64,000 nt of DNA from NCBI GenBank assembly GCA_014138645.1, contig JACJIB010000004.1:310001-374000 (forward strand), written 5' to 3'. A program made the translations under genes and the position numbers. The notes beneath the pieces were generated by a model. It did not search any database and was not told the origin of the DNA. It saw only the letters and a list, made by a program, of their open reading frames with translations. This stretch comes from Methylorubrum thiocyanatum (GTDB lineage: Bacteria > Pseudomonadota > Alphaproteobacteria > Rhizobiales > Beijerinckiaceae). This document shows, one piece after another, positions 46,030 through 55,159 of the stretch. How positions within the stretch are numbered: position 1 is the first letter of the stretch; every line of letters starts with the position of its first letter.

Positions 46030-46980
46030 TCAGGCCGCCTCGCCGAGGCACCAGGCCAGGATCCCCTTCTGCGCGTGCAGACGGTTCTCGGCCTCGTCGA
46101 ACACCACCGATTGCGGACCGTCGATCACCTCGGCGGTGACCTCCTCGCCGCGATGGGCCGGCAGGCAGTGCATGAAGATCGCGTCCTTGGCCGCGGCCTT
46201 CATCAGCGCCGCATCCACCCGGTAGGGCGAGAGCAGGTTGTGGCGGAAATGCTCGTCGTCGTCGCCCATGGAGACCCAGCAATCGGTCACCACCGCGTCC
46301 GCTCCCTCGACCGCCGCGTAGGCGTCGGTGGTGGCGTGGACGCGGGCGCCCTCGCGCTCGGCCCAGGCGGTCAGGGCCGGCGGCATCGCCAGCTCGTTGG
46401 GGGCGGCGACGTTGAGGGTGAAGTCGAAGCGCGCGGCGGCGTGGACCCAGCTCGCCAGCACGTTGTTGGCGTCGCCCGACCACGCGATGGTGCGGCCCTT
46501 GATCGGCCCGCGATGCTCCTCGAAGGTCAGCACGTCGGCCATGATCTGGCACGGATGCGAGGCCTTGGTCAGCGCGTTGATGACCGGCACCTCGGCGTGC
46601 TCGGCGAGTTCCATCACCAGGCCGTGGTCGAGGGTGCGGATCACGATCGCATCGACGAAGCGCGAGAGCACGCGGGCGGTGTCGGACACCGTCTCGCCGC
46701 GGCCGAGCTGCATTTCCTTGCCCGTCAGCATCAGGGTGTCGCCGCCGAGTTCGCGCATCGCCACGTCGAAGGAGACGCGGGTGCGGGTCGAGGGCCGGTC
46801 GAACACCATCGCCAGCATCTTGCCGGTGAGCGGTCGCTCCGCCGCGGGCTGGCCCTTCACCCGCGCGCGCTTCATCGCGGCGGAGGCGTCGAGGACGCCG
46901 CGCAGGGTCTGCGCGGAAAAATCCTTCAGGTCGAGGAAGTGGCGGACATGCGGGCCGCTGCCGTTCAGGGTCGTGGTCAT
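46030..46980 (-). CDS. argF: Ornithine carbamoyltransferase
   Basis: A 316-residue enzyme that makes citrulline from ornithine and carbamoyl phosphate in arginine biosynthesis. The carbamoyl-phosphate motif [10 protein letters not shown], the HPCQIMAD motif and the [10 protein letters not shown] ornithine loop are all present. It follows argD after 28 bp on the same strand, the common argD-argF operon of alphaproteobacteria. Confidence 0.97.
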   Translation of the reverse strand: MTTTLNGSGPHVRHFLDLKDFSAQTLRGVLDASAAMKRARVKGQPAAERPLTGKMLAMVFDRPSTRTRVSFDVAMRELGGDTLMLTGKEMQLGRGETVSDTARVLSRFVDAIVIRTLDHGLVMELAEHAEVPVINALTKASHPCQIMADVLTFEEHRGPIKGRTIAWSGDANNVLASWVHAAARFDFTLNVAAPNELAMPPALTAWAEREGARVHATTDAYAAVEGADAVVTDCWVSMGDDDEHFRHNLLSPYRVDAALMKAAAKDAIFMHCLPAHRGEEVTAEVIDGPQSVVFDEAENRLHAQKGILAWCLGEAA

Positions 46981-47008
46981 CTCAAATTCTTCGCTCGCGG
47001 TTCCGCCC

Positions 47009-48199
47009 TCAGGCGGCCCCGCGCATCTGCGCCTCCAGATCGGTCGCCGCGGCCTCCAGCCGGACCACGGCCTCCTCCACCTCCGCCGCGCCGACGATCA
47101 GCGGCGGCAGCAGGCGGATCACGTTGTCGCCGGCCGGGATCACCAGAAGGTGGCGCGCACGCGCGGCGGCGGTGAATTCGGTGTTCGGCACATTGAGCTT
47201 CAGGCCGCGCATCAGCCCTTGCCCGCGCAACTCGGCAAAGACGTGGGGATGGCGGTCGATCAGCCCGGCGAGCTTCTGCGTCAGCAGCAGGCCCATGCGC
47301 TCGACATGCGCCAGGAAGCCGTCGCCCAGCACCACGTCGAGCACGGCGTTGCCCACCGCCATGGCGAGCGGGTTGCCGCCGAAGGTGGTGCCGTGGGTGC
47401 CGGCCGTCATGCCGCGGGCGGCCTCGGCGGTGGCGAGGCAGACGCCGAGCGGGAAGCCGCCACCGATGCCCTTGGCCGCGCTCATGATGTCCGGCGTCAC
47501 GCCCGACCATTCATGCGCGAAGAACTTGCCGGTCCGCCCGACGCCGGTCTGCACCTCGTCCATGATCAGGAGCAGGCCCTGCGCATCGCAGAGCGCGCGC
47601 AGGCGCCGCAGCGTCTCGCCGGGAATCACCCGCAGGCCGCCCTCGCCCTGGATCGGCTCGATCATCAGGGCGGCGGTCTCCGTGCCGATCATCGCCTCCA
47701 GCGCGGCGAAGTCGCCGACCGGCACCTGATCGAATCCCTCGACCTTCGGGCCGAAGCCCTCGATGTACTTCTGCTGGCCGCCCGCCGCGATCGTCGCGAG
47801 CGTGCGGCCGTGGAAGGCGCCCTCGAACGTGATGATGCGGTAGCGCTCAGGGCAGCCGCCGACCGCATGGTACTTGCGCGCCATCTTGATGGCGGCCTCG
47901 TTGGCCTCGGCGCCGGAATTGGCGAAGAAGGCGACGTCGGCGAAGGTCGCCTCCACGAGCCGCCGGCCCAGCCGCTCGCCTTCCGGGATCTGGAACAGGT
48001 TCGAGGTGTGCCAGAGCTTCTGCGCCTGCGCCGTCAGGGCCTCGACCAGATGCGGATGCGCGTGGCCGAGCGCGTTCACGGCGATGCCGGCGCCGAAATC
48101 GAGATAGCGGTCGCCGTCCTCGGCGACCAGCCATGCGCCCTCGCCTCGCTCGAAAGCGATCGGGGCACGGGCATAGGTCGGCAGCAGGGCGGAGGTCAC
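47009..48199 (-). CDS. argD: Acetylornithine aminotransferase
   Basis: A 396-residue PLP aminotransferase of arginine biosynthesis, which may also act on succinyldiaminopimelate. Features: [47 protein letters not shown], the PLP Asp in [15 protein letters not shown] and the PLP Lys in [15 protein letters not shown] 48199 has GAGGAGAC upstream and gives the usual length; the longer frame is not supported. Confidence 0.96.
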   Translation of the reverse strand: MTSALLPTYARAPIAFERGEGAWLVAEDGDRYLDFGAGIAVNALGHAHPHLVEALTAQAQKLWHTSNLFQIPEGERLGRRLVEATFADVAFFANSGAEANEAAIKMARKYHAVGGCPERYRIITFEGAFHGRTLATIAAGGQQKYIEGFGPKVEGFDQVPVGDFAALEAMIGTETAALMIEPIQGEGGLRVIPGETLRRLRALCDAQGLLLIMDEVQTGVGRTGKFFAHEWSGVTPDIMSAAKGIGGGFPLGVCLATAEAARGMTAGTHGTTFGGNPLAMAVGNAVLDVVLGDGFLAHVERMGLLLTQKLAGLIDRHPHVFAELRGQGLMRGLKLNVPNTEFTAAARARHLLVIPAGDNVIRLLPPLIVGAAEVEEAVVRLEAAATDLEAQMRGAA

Positions 48200-48392
48200 G
48201 CGGGTCCGTCTCCTCGGGCTTGATCCAGGGAACGCGATGGCTCCCGAAGTCGCCAAAAGAAAGTGCCGCCTCGGGGGACGGGCGGCACGCGCGCGATTAC
48301 TATGGAAGCGACCGTGTCTGTCAATCGCGGGGGCGGCTTCGCCGAGCCCGATTCGACCGAAGGTGGTGCCGTGCGGCACCCCACCTGCGCGG

Positions 48393-49304
48393 TCAGGCGC
48401 GCTGGAGCCGGGCCGCCTCGGTCGGCGAGCGGCCGATCATCTTGCGGAAGGTGCGGCCCATCCGCCGGGCATCGGGAAAGCCGGCGCGCTCGGCCGCCTC
48501 GCGCAGGGAGACCGTGCCGGAGCGGATCAGCGACTGCGCCAGGGTCACGCGCTCGCGCAGCACGTATTGATAGGGAGTCACGCCGAAGGTGCCCTTGAAG
48601 GCACGCACGAAGTAACCCTCGCTCAAGCCCGCCGCCTCGGCCATCTCCCGTAAGGACAGCGGCGTACCGATCCGTTCGGCGACGAGATCGCGCACCCGCC
48701 GCGCCTGCCGGGAACTGAGCGCCGCGCTCCGGCGCGGGGCAGGCGGCGCCAGCGCACCGGAGGCCCGCAGCGCCGCGAGCGCCACGCTGTCGATGAGGAG
48801 CGCGTCGGCCCCGCCGTTCCGGCTGCCCGCCTCCTGCCCCAGGGCGGCGAGCAGGTGGAACACGGTCATGCGCTCGGCGAGGTCGTAGGTGGCGGAAGCG
48901 ATGGACACGCGCGAGAGCGGCGCCTCGATCATCCGCTCCACCGCCGCGGGCATGAAGGCGAGGTAGCGTCCGCGGCACGGCCCGCTCCAGAGGGTGGTGC
49001 CGGCAAAGCCGGGGCCGCGCAGCACGAACGCGTCGGCGGCGCCCTCGTCGTCCCGCTCATCCGTCAGGTCGGCGCCCCAGAAGGTGAGCCGGGTCCGGGC
49101 ATGGCCGCGCCGCTCGCCGTGCCACGTGCCGATGACGAGGCCGTCGACGCGGTGCGTGCTGCGGCCCGCCGCCTCATAGGCGAAATCGAGGAAGGCGATG
49201 CCGTCGAGGCCGCTGGCGGGGATCTGTCCGAAGATCGCGTCGGGCGGGGCGCTGAGCTCACCCTGCACGGAGGCATTCGCGAACGGAACGCTCATCGGCA
49301 GCAT
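48393..49304 (-). CDS. AraC-family transcriptional regulator
   Basis: A 303-residue regulator with a variable N-terminal sensing domain (1-195) and a C-terminal AraC double helix-turn-helix (about 205-300: [45 protein letters not shown], then [30 protein letters not shown]). I use Met 49304, which has GGGAG four bases upstream. The neighbouring gene on each side does not suggest a clear target, although the next minus-strand gene upstream is the secreted-peptide gene. Confidence 0.9.
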   Translation of the reverse strand: MLPMSVPFANASVQGELSAPPDAIFGQIPASGLDGIAFLDFAYEAAGRSTHRVDGLVIGTWHGERRGHARTRLTFWGADLTDERDDEGAADAFVLRGPGFAGTTLWSGPCRGRYLAFMPAAVERMIEAPLSRVSIASATYDLAERMTVFHLLAALGQEAGSRNGGADALLIDSVALAALRASGALAPPAPRRSAALSSRQARRVRDLVAERIGTPLSLREMAEAAGLSEGYFVRAFKGTFGVTPYQYVLRERVTLAQSLIRSGTVSLREAAERAGFPDARRMGRTFRKMIGRSPTEAARLQRA

Positions 49305-49632
49305 CGGTCTCCCGGTCGGTGCCGCGTCGAGGCGGCGCGTCGCAGCGGTCCTGGCTGTGCCGCCGGCCGGTCGCGAGGGGAAGCCGGCTGGCCACATACG
49401 TGGACCGACGCAGGTGAACGGCCGAGGATCGCGCGCGTTCCCACGGGACGGCGGGCCCCGGCCGCTCCGGCATCGGCAAACCCCGCGGAGGCGCCGGGGT
49501 CGGGCGCCTCCGCGGGAGCGGGAGCCTCACGGGGAGGTTCCATGGCCGAAGCCTGGATCGGCTTGGAAGCCTGACTCAGCTTGCTTGCCGAGTGACTCGC
49601 TTGCCGATCGACTGATCGGATTACTTATCGGG
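49305..49632. other. Gap downstream of the secreted-peptide gene
   Basis: No gene is supported. The region carries a strong hairpin (49482-49516) and, at 49580-49632, short imperfect TTGCCGA/TTACTTATCGG-type repeats. The open frames here are GC-rich and featureless. Confidence 0.45.
49482..49516 (-). terminator. Strong hairpin, candidate terminator of the peptide gene
   Basis: CCCGCGGAGGCGCC (49482-49495) and GGCGCCTCCGCGGG (49503-49516) are perfect 14-bp arms with a 7-nt loop, about 117 bp downstream of the peptide stop. The minus-strand side is followed by a short GTTTG. Confidence 0.65.
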
Positions 49633-49851
49633 TTACTTGCCGAGCACGCCGCCGAGCAGGCCGCCTACCGCGCCGAGCACGGTGTCGAGCGTGCCGCCGA
49701 CGAGACCACCGACCTGATCAATCGTACCGGACACAGCCCCGAGCTCCTGGCTGAGGTCGAGATTGAGGCCGACCCCGAGGGACAGGCCGCCTCCGACCTG
49801 ATCCAGCTCCGCAGCGTTGAGTTCCCGCACGGTGTCGATGTTCTGCTGCAT
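49633..49851 (-). CDS. Double-glycine-leader secreted peptide (bacteriocin-like precursor)
   Basis: A 72-residue precursor. Residues 1-22 are a classic double-Gly leader: Leu11, Glu15, Leu16 and Val19 sit at positions -12, -8, -7 and -4 before Gly21-Gly22. The predicted mature 50 residues start LSLGVGLNLD and are hydrophobic, cysteine-free and rich in glycine (VGGLVGG, AVGGLLGGVLGK), with a net negative charge. The AAAGGA before Met 49851 is a good ribosome site. Divergently encoded 0.5 kb away are an HlyD adaptor and a C39-peptidase ABC transporter that would cut and export such peptides. It may be a bacteriocin, signal or adhesive peptide; the acidic charge is unusual for a bacteriocin. No immunity gene is recognised. 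Confidence 0.82.
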   Translation of the reverse strand: MQQNIDTVRELNAAELDQVGGGLSLGVGLNLDLSQELGAVSGTIDQVGGLVGGTLDTVLGAVGGLLGGVLGK

Positions 49852-50330
49852 GATTTTTTCCTTTGTCCGATCGATATTGGAAGAGCGTTCTATATTTATG
49901 TCTTCCTGTCGACTAAGAGCGGCGCCGGTGCGCTGCTCTGCTGGATAAGGTACGGATATTATTCCGATAGGCAAGCCGGGGCGCCATGTACGCTCGGCCA
50001 TGATGGAACGGGGACGCCGAAGATGAACACATCTTGCCCTTCACGATCGCGACCGAGGGTTGACCGCCTTGCATGCCACGCGCGTCCGGGGAGCCCCTCG
50101 CGGAAGCAAAGATTTCCCGGTGGAACCATCCGGTGGAAGACCGTCCGGATGAGCCGGACGCGGTGGGGAGGGAAGCCGGTGGAGTGGACAAAAATTGACC
50201 TCGCCGCGCCCGCACCGGACCGACGGACGGCCTATCCCGCTAAAAACCTGATTTCGTTACGGATTACGCCGCACGTGCGTCAGAATAGCGCAGTTGGTCA
50301 GGCTGTCGCAGGGTGGGAGGAGGCTCGTCC
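49852..50330. other. Divergent control region of the secreted-peptide locus
   Basis: This 479-bp gap separates the peptide gene from its export genes. The first 140 bp are AT-rich. It contains a small CGGA-TATTAT-TCCG dyad (49952-49965). I checked both strands for a second leader peptide and found none. Two divergent promoters are needed here. Confidence 0.5.
49889..49916 (-). promoter_or_regulatory. Candidate promoter of the secreted peptide
   Basis: On the minus strand TTAGTC (plus 49911-49916) and TATAGA (plus 49889-49894) are 16 bp apart, about 38 bp before the start codon. The -35 is a weak match. Confidence 0.35.
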
Positions 50331-51620
50331 GTGAACGCCCCCCTGTTCCGTCGCGAGGTCGTCGAGGCGCGCCGCAGTGCCTGGCTCGGCGAGGCCCAGG
50401 TGATCCAGCCGCTCTCGGTCCGCATCGTGGTCGGGCTCTGTCTCGCCTTCGTTGCCCTGGTCGGCCTCTATGCCTGGCTCGGCAGCTACACCCGCCGCGT
50501 CCATGCGGACGGGCTGCTCGCGCCCGATGTCGGGCTGATCACCGTGGCGAGCCCGCTCGCGGGCCGGGTCAGCGCCTCGGGCGTGAAGGAGGGCGACCGG
50601 GTCGAGCGCGGCCAGCTCCTCTTCACCATCGACCTCGACGCGGTCTCGGCGAGCGGGCCGACGCAGGAGCGGGTGATCGCTCAGCTCGGACGCCAGCGGG
50701 AGAGCGTGGAGCGCCAGCGCGCCGCCCGCGCCGCCATGGCCGAGGCCGAGAAGGAGGGGCTGAAAGAGCAGATCGCCAATCTGGAGGCGCAGCGCGCCAA
50801 GATCGACGAGCAACTCGCGCTCCAGGAGAAGCTGGTGCCGCCGCTCAAGGCGCGGGCCGACGAACTCGCCGACCTCGTGACCCGGGGATTCGCCCGCGCG
50901 GCGGACTTCCAGAGCCAGAACTACCTCTACCTCCAGGCCACCTCGCAGCTCGCGCAGTTCCGCCAGGGCGGATTGCAGGTCGAGGGCAAGCTCGGGGATC
51001 TCAAGGCCAAGCTCTCGACCTTCGACGAGACGCTGGCGCGCGACCTCGCCGAACTCGACCGCACCGCCGCCCAGCTCGAACAGCAGCGGGCCGAGAGCGA
51101 GGCGCGCCGCGCCATCGAGGTGCGTGCGCCGGAGCGCGGCATCCTCACCTCGATCCGGGCCCAGGCCGGGCAGACGGTGGCGGCGGGCGCGAGCCTGCTC
51201 ACCCTGCTGCCAAGCGACGGGCGGATGCAGGCCAATCTGTTCGTCGATTCCTCGGCCATCGGCTTCATCGAGCCGGGCGCCAGCGTGATGCTGCGCTACG
51301 CCGCCTTCCCGTTCCAGCGCTTCGGCCTGCACCGGGGCGTGGTGACGGAGGTGACCCGCGCGCCGCTCGAAGGCGACGGCCAGCCCGAGGCGGCGCGGGA
51401 CGCCGCCAGAAGCGCGGGCAGCGGCGGCGTCTACCGCATCGTCGTGCGGCCGGACGAGGACAGCGTGACGGCCTATGGCGAGCCGCGCCGGCTCGAGGCC
51501 GGGATGCGGGTCGAGGCCGACATCGCGCTGGAGAAGCGCCCGCTCTACCGCTGGCTCCTCGACCCCCTCTACCACGTCAAGCGCAGCGTCGATCTCGTCA
51601 CGGAAGGAGGCGGCCGGTGA
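50331..51620 (+). CDS. HlyD-family adaptor of the peptide exporter
   Basis: A 429-residue membrane-fusion protein of the CvaA/HlyD secretion type. One membrane helix (about 27-50) is followed by the lipoyl half motif (LITVASPLAGRVSASGVKEGDRVERGQLLFTID region), a long coiled coil (about 105-245) and the second half (RAPERGILTSIRAQAGQTV), then the beta-barrel. GTG 50331 has GGGAGGAGG upstream and defines the start. Its last bases overlap the ABC transporter start, so the two are coupled. It would bridge the transporter and an outer-membrane channel such as TolC, which is not in the window. Confidence 0.9.
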   Translation: MNAPLFRREVVEARRSAWLGEAQVIQPLSVRIVVGLCLAFVALVGLYAWLGSYTRRVHADGLLAPDVGLITVASPLAGRVSASGVKEGDRVERGQLLFTIDLDAVSASGPTQERVIAQLGRQRESVERQRAARAAMAEAEKEGLKEQIANLEAQRAKIDEQLALQEKLVPPLKARADELADLVTRGFARAADFQSQNYLYLQATSQLAQFRQGGLQVEGKLGDLKAKLSTFDETLARDLAELDRTAAQLEQQRAESEARRAIEVRAPERGILTSIRAQAGQTVAAGASLLTLLPSDGRMQANLFVDSSAIGFIEPGASVMLRYAAFPFQRFGLHRGVVTEVTRAPLEGDGQPEAARDAARSAGSGGVYRIVVRPDEDSVTAYGEPRRLEAGMRVEADIALEKRPLYRWLLDPLYHVKRSVDLVTEGGGR

Positions 51621-53788
51621 GTCTGCTGTCGGATCTTCAGTTCGGTTTCCGGCGGCGCCTGCCGGTCGTGCTCCAGGCCGAGGCCGCCGAGTGCGGCATG
51701 GCCTGCCTCGCCATGGTGCTGGGCTATCACGGGCGCCGGGTCGATCTCGGAAGCTTGCGCGCCCGCCACGCCCTCTCGCTGAAGGGCATGACGCTGCGAA
51801 ACCTCATGGACCTGTCGGGCACGATGGGGCTCTCGACGCGGGCGCTCCGGGTGGAGCTGACCGATCTCGGCCGTCTGCGCCTGCCCTGCATCCTCCACTG
51901 GGGGCTCAACCACTTCGTCGTGCTGGCGCGGGTCGGGCGCCGGGAGATCGTGATCCACGATCCCGCCCGCGGGCGCCGACGTTTGAGCCTTGCGGAAGCC
52001 TCGCGGGACTTCACCGGCGTGGCGCTGGAGGTGAGCCCGAACCAGAGCTTCGTGCGCGAGCGGGCGGCGCGGGGGCTGGCCCTGTCCGACCTGTTCCGCG
52101 GCATGGCCGGCATCCGCTCGGCGATGATCCAGATCCTGGCCCTGTCGCTCGGGATCGAACTCATCGCGATCCTGATGCCGATCGCCTCGCAGATCGTCAT
52201 CGACGAGGTGATCGTGAACGGCGATCTCGACCTGTTGCTCGTCGTCGCCCTCGGGCTCGCCCTGCTGCTGGTGCTGCAACTGGGGCTCGGCGTCGCCCGG
52301 AGCTGGGCGATCATGCTCACCGGCACGGGGCTGAACTACCAGTGGTCGGGCTCGCTGTTCGACCACCTCTCCCGACTGCCGCTGGACTATTTCCAGAAGC
52401 GGCATGTCGGCGACGTGATCTCGCGCTTCGGCACGCTGGCCACGATCCAGAAGGGCATCACCACCGACCTCGTCCAGGCGCTGCTCGATGGGCTGATGTC
52501 GGTCGGCATGCTGATCATGCTGTTCCTCTACGGCGGCTGGCTCGCCCTGGTGGCGCTCGCCGCCACCGCCCTCAACGCCGGCCTGCGCATCGCCGCCTAC
52601 AAGGCCTATCGCGAGGGCACCGAGGAGGCGATCGTGGCGGAAGCGCGCCAGCAGAGCCACTTCATCGAGACCGTGCGCGGCATGGCGAGCGTCAAGCTCC
52701 TGAACCTGCGCGAGCGCCGCCGCGGCACGTGGATGAACCAGTTCGTCCAGGCGCTGAACGCCCGGCTGCGGCTGCAGCGGCTCGACCTCGTGTTCGGGCG
52801 CGGCAACGAGTTCCTGTTCGGCGCCGACCGGCTGATCCTGCTGGTGCTGGGCGCCCGCGCCGTCATCGACCAGTCGATGACGCTCGGCATGCTGGTGGCG
52901 TTTCTGGCCTATCGCGACCAGTTCTCGACCCGCATCGGCAACCTGATCCAGTCGGGCTTCCAACTGCGGATGCTCAACGTGCAGACCGACCGGCTCTCGG
53001 ACATCGTCATGACCGAGCCCGAGGAGGCCGCAGCCCCCCTCCCCGCCGCGATGGAGCCGGTCGCGGGCCCCGCCCTCCTCCCCTCCGGCGAGCGCCCGCC
53101 GGTGCGCGGGGCGGCCCTGCGCGCCGTCGGCCTGTCCCTGCGCTACGGCGACGACGAGCCCTCGGTGTTCCGCAACCTCGGCCTGGAGGTGCCGCCGGGC
53201 GAAAGCCTGGCCATCACCGGCCCCTCGGGCTGCGGCAAGAGTTCGGTGATGAAGATCCTGATGGGCCTGCTGCCGCCCTCCGAGGGTGCGGTGCTGGTCG
53301 ATGGGCGCGACATCCGCGCCGGGGGGCTCGCCGCCTACCGCGCCCGCATCGCCGGAGTCATGCAGGATGACGGGTTGTTCGCCGGCTCGATCGCCGAGAA
53401 CATCGCCTGTTTCGACGAGCGGCCCGATCCCGGCTGGATCCGCGAATGCGCCGCCCGCGCCGCGATCCTCGACGACATCGCCCGCACGCCGATGGGCTTC
53501 GAGACGCTGGTCGGCGACATGGGCTCGACCCTGTCCGGCGGTCAGCGCCAGCGGGTGATCCTGGCCCGCGCCCTCTACCGGCGCCCGGAGATCCTGTTCC
53601 TCGACGAGGCGACGAGCGCGCTCGACGAGCCGACCGAGGCGGTGATCGCCGCCGCGCTCCGCGACCTGAAGATGACGCGGGTCATCGTCGCCCACCGCCC
53701 AGCGACCGTGGCCCATGCCGACCTGCGCTACGATTTTGCCGCAGACGCGCCGCGGGTGTCAGTGCAGGCGACGGAGACCGCCGGTTGA
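51617..53788 (+). CDS. Peptidase-C39 ABC transporter (peptide maturation and export)
   Basis: A 723-residue full-size transporter half of the CvaB/LagD class. The N-terminal C39 peptidase (1-140) has the complete catalytic set: Gln20, Cys26 (in AECGMACL), His99 (LNHFVVL) and Asp115 (IHDPARG). So it is an active leader protease, unlike the degenerate C39-like domain of HlyB. Six membrane helices follow (about 160-430). The ATPase (about 490-720) has Walker A TGPSGCGKSS, the LSGGQRQR signature, Walker B ILFLDEATSALD and the switch His (VAHRPAT). GTG 51617 has AAGGAGG upstream and overlaps the adaptor stop. Confidence 0.94.
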   Translation: MSLLSDLQFGFRRRLPVVLQAEAAECGMACLAMVLGYHGRRVDLGSLRARHALSLKGMTLRNLMDLSGTMGLSTRALRVELTDLGRLRLPCILHWGLNHFVVLARVGRREIVIHDPARGRRRLSLAEASRDFTGVALEVSPNQSFVRERAARGLALSDLFRGMAGIRSAMIQILALSLGIELIAILMPIASQIVIDEVIVNGDLDLLLVVALGLALLLVLQLGLGVARSWAIMLTGTGLNYQWSGSLFDHLSRLPLDYFQKRHVGDVISRFGTLATIQKGITTDLVQALLDGLMSVGMLIMLFLYGGWLALVALAATALNAGLRIAAYKAYREGTEEAIVAEARQQSHFIETVRGMASVKLLNLRERRRGTWMNQFVQALNARLRLQRLDLVFGRGNEFLFGADRLILLVLGARAVIDQSMTLGMLVAFLAYRDQFSTRIGNLIQSGFQLRMLNVQTDRLSDIVMTEPEEAAAPLPAAMEPVAGPALLPSGERPPVRGAALRAVGLSLRYGDDEPSVFRNLGLEVPPGESLAITGPSGCGKSSVMKILMGLLPPSEGAVLVDGRDIRAGGLAAYRARIAGVMQDDGLFAGSIAENIACFDERPDPGWIRECAARAAILDDIARTPMGFETLVGDMGSTLSGGQRQRVILARALYRRPEILFLDEATSALDEPTEAVIAAALRDLKMTRVIVAHRPATVAHADLRYDFAADAPRVSVQATETAG

Positions 53789-53871
53789 GGAAGCTTGGCC
53801 CTACCCCTCCCCCCTTGCGGAGCGGCCCGCGCCCATGCTCAGAGCCGCGCAGCAACATGCGGGAGACGGCG

Positions 53872-54345
53872 ATGAACTCGGTCAAGGAACGTCTGGAAGC
53901 GCTCGGCCTGACGCTGCCGAAGGCGGCGGCGCCGGTCGCGAACTACGTGCCCTATATCCGCACCGGCAACCTCGTCGTCATCTCCGGCCAGATCTGCTTC
54001 GGGCCGGACGGCACCCTCGACCCCGCCCACAAGGGCAAGCTCGGCGCCGAGGTTTCGGCCGAGCAGGGGATCGCGGCGGCCCGGCTCTGTGCGCTCAACG
54101 TGCTGGCCCAGGTGCAGGCGGCGGTGGGCGACCTCGACCACGGCGTCGTGCAATGCGTCCGGCTCGGCGGCTTCATCAACGCGGTGCCCAGCTTCGCCGG
54201 ACTCGCGCCGATCATGAACGGCGCCTCCGATCTGATGGTCGAGATCTTGGGCGACCGCGGCCGCCATGCCCGCTCGACGGTCGGCGTCGCCGAGCTTCCC
54301 CTCGACGCCGCCGTCGAGGTCGAGGCGATGTTCGAGGTCGCGTGA
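53872..54345 (+). CDS. RidA/YjgF-family protein
   Basis: A 157-residue protein of the RidA superfamily, in the longer subgroup (KERLEALGLTLPKAAAPVANYVPYIRTGNLVVISGQICFGPDG region; AARLCALNVLAQVQAAVGDLD). RidA hydrolyses reactive enamine/imine intermediates; this subgroup is less well known and lacks some classic catalytic residues. GGGAG six bases before Met 53872 supports the start. The stop overlaps the GTG of the phosphodiesterase gene, a frequent pairing. Confidence 0.88.
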   Translation: MNSVKERLEALGLTLPKAAAPVANYVPYIRTGNLVVISGQICFGPDGTLDPAHKGKLGAEVSAEQGIAAARLCALNVLAQVQAAVGDLDHGVVQCVRLGGFINAVPSFAGLAPIMNGASDLMVEILGDRGRHARSTVGVAELPLDAAVEVEAMFEVA

Positions 54346-55103
54346 GCGGGACCCTGGGTCGGGCGCCGGACTGGCTCACCGCCCGTCCGATCGCCCATCG
54401 CGGCCTGCACGACCGCGCCGCCGGCATCCCTGAGAACACCCTCGCGGCCGCCGAGGCCGCGGTCGCGGGCGGCTACGCCATCGAGTGCGACGTGCAGCTC
54501 AGCGCCGACGGCGAGGCGATGGTGTTCCACGACGAGGCGCTCGGGCGCCTCACCGAGGCCGCCGAGCGGGTCGACGCCCGCACGGCCGCCGAACTCGGCA
54601 CGCTCACGGTGGCCGGCACGAACGAGCGCATCCCGACCCTGCCGGACTTCCTGGCGCGGGTGGCGGGCCGCGTGCCCGTCATCGTCGAGATCAAGTCGCG
54701 CTTCGACGGCGACCGGCGGCTCACCCGCCGCACCGCCGAGATCGTCACGGGTCTCGACGCGCCGGTGGCCTTGAAATCCTTCGATCCGGGCATCGTCGCG
54801 ACGCTCGCCGAGATCGCGCCCGCCCTGCCCCGCGGCATCGTCGCCGAGGCGAGCCAGGACGATCCGCACTACGCCCTGCTGGCGCCCTCCGTCCGGGCCG
54901 AACTCTCGGGCCTGCTCCACCTGCATGTGAGCCGGCCGCACTTCCTGTCCTGGCGCGTCGGCGACCTGCCGGGCCCCGTCCCCTATCTCTGCCGCCGGCT
55001 CGGGAACATGCCGGTGATGACCTGGACCGTGCGCACCGAGGCGCAGCGGGCGCTGGCCCGCGAACACGCCGACCAGATGATCTTCGAGGGCTTCCGCCCA
55101 TAA
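54342..55103 (+). CDS. Glycerophosphodiester phosphodiesterase
   Basis: A 253-residue TIM-barrel enzyme that cleaves glycerophosphodiesters to glycerol-3-phosphate and alcohol. The motifs are HRGLHD, PENT, the metal-binding ECDVQLSADG and catalytic FHDEALGRLT. There is no signal peptide, so it is cytosolic. GTG 54342 overlaps the RidA-like stop by 4 bp. Glycerol kinase is encoded about 3 kb away, but on the other strand. Confidence 0.92.
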   Translation: MSGTLGRAPDWLTARPIAHRGLHDRAAGIPENTLAAAEAAVAGGYAIECDVQLSADGEAMVFHDEALGRLTEAAERVDARTAAELGTLTVAGTNERIPTLPDFLARVAGRVPVIVEIKSRFDGDRRLTRRTAEIVTGLDAPVALKSFDPGIVATLAEIAPALPRGIVAEASQDDPHYALLAPSVRAELSGLLHLHVSRPHFLSWRVGDLPGPVPYLCRRLGNMPVMTWTVRTEAQRALAREHADQMIFEGFRP

Positions 55104-55104
55104 C

Positions 55105-55150
55105 GGGTTCCCAAAGGGCAAGCCCTTTGGCGGGTGCAGGGCAGAGCCCT
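55105..55150. terminator. Conserved bidirectional terminator-type repeat, copy 2
   Basis: CCAAAGGGC (55111-55119) and GCCCTTTGG (55122-55130) form a perfect 9-bp stem, followed by CGGGTGCAGGGCAGAGCCC. The same layout and 3' box occur at 39045-39091, also between convergent genes. Confidence 0.65.
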
Positions 55151-55159
55151 GCCCCATGC

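Noticed and set aside
49258..49543. Small Pro/Arg-rich frames between the AraC gene and the peptide gene
   Set aside because: They have no ribosome site, no recognisable feature, and cross the strong hairpin.
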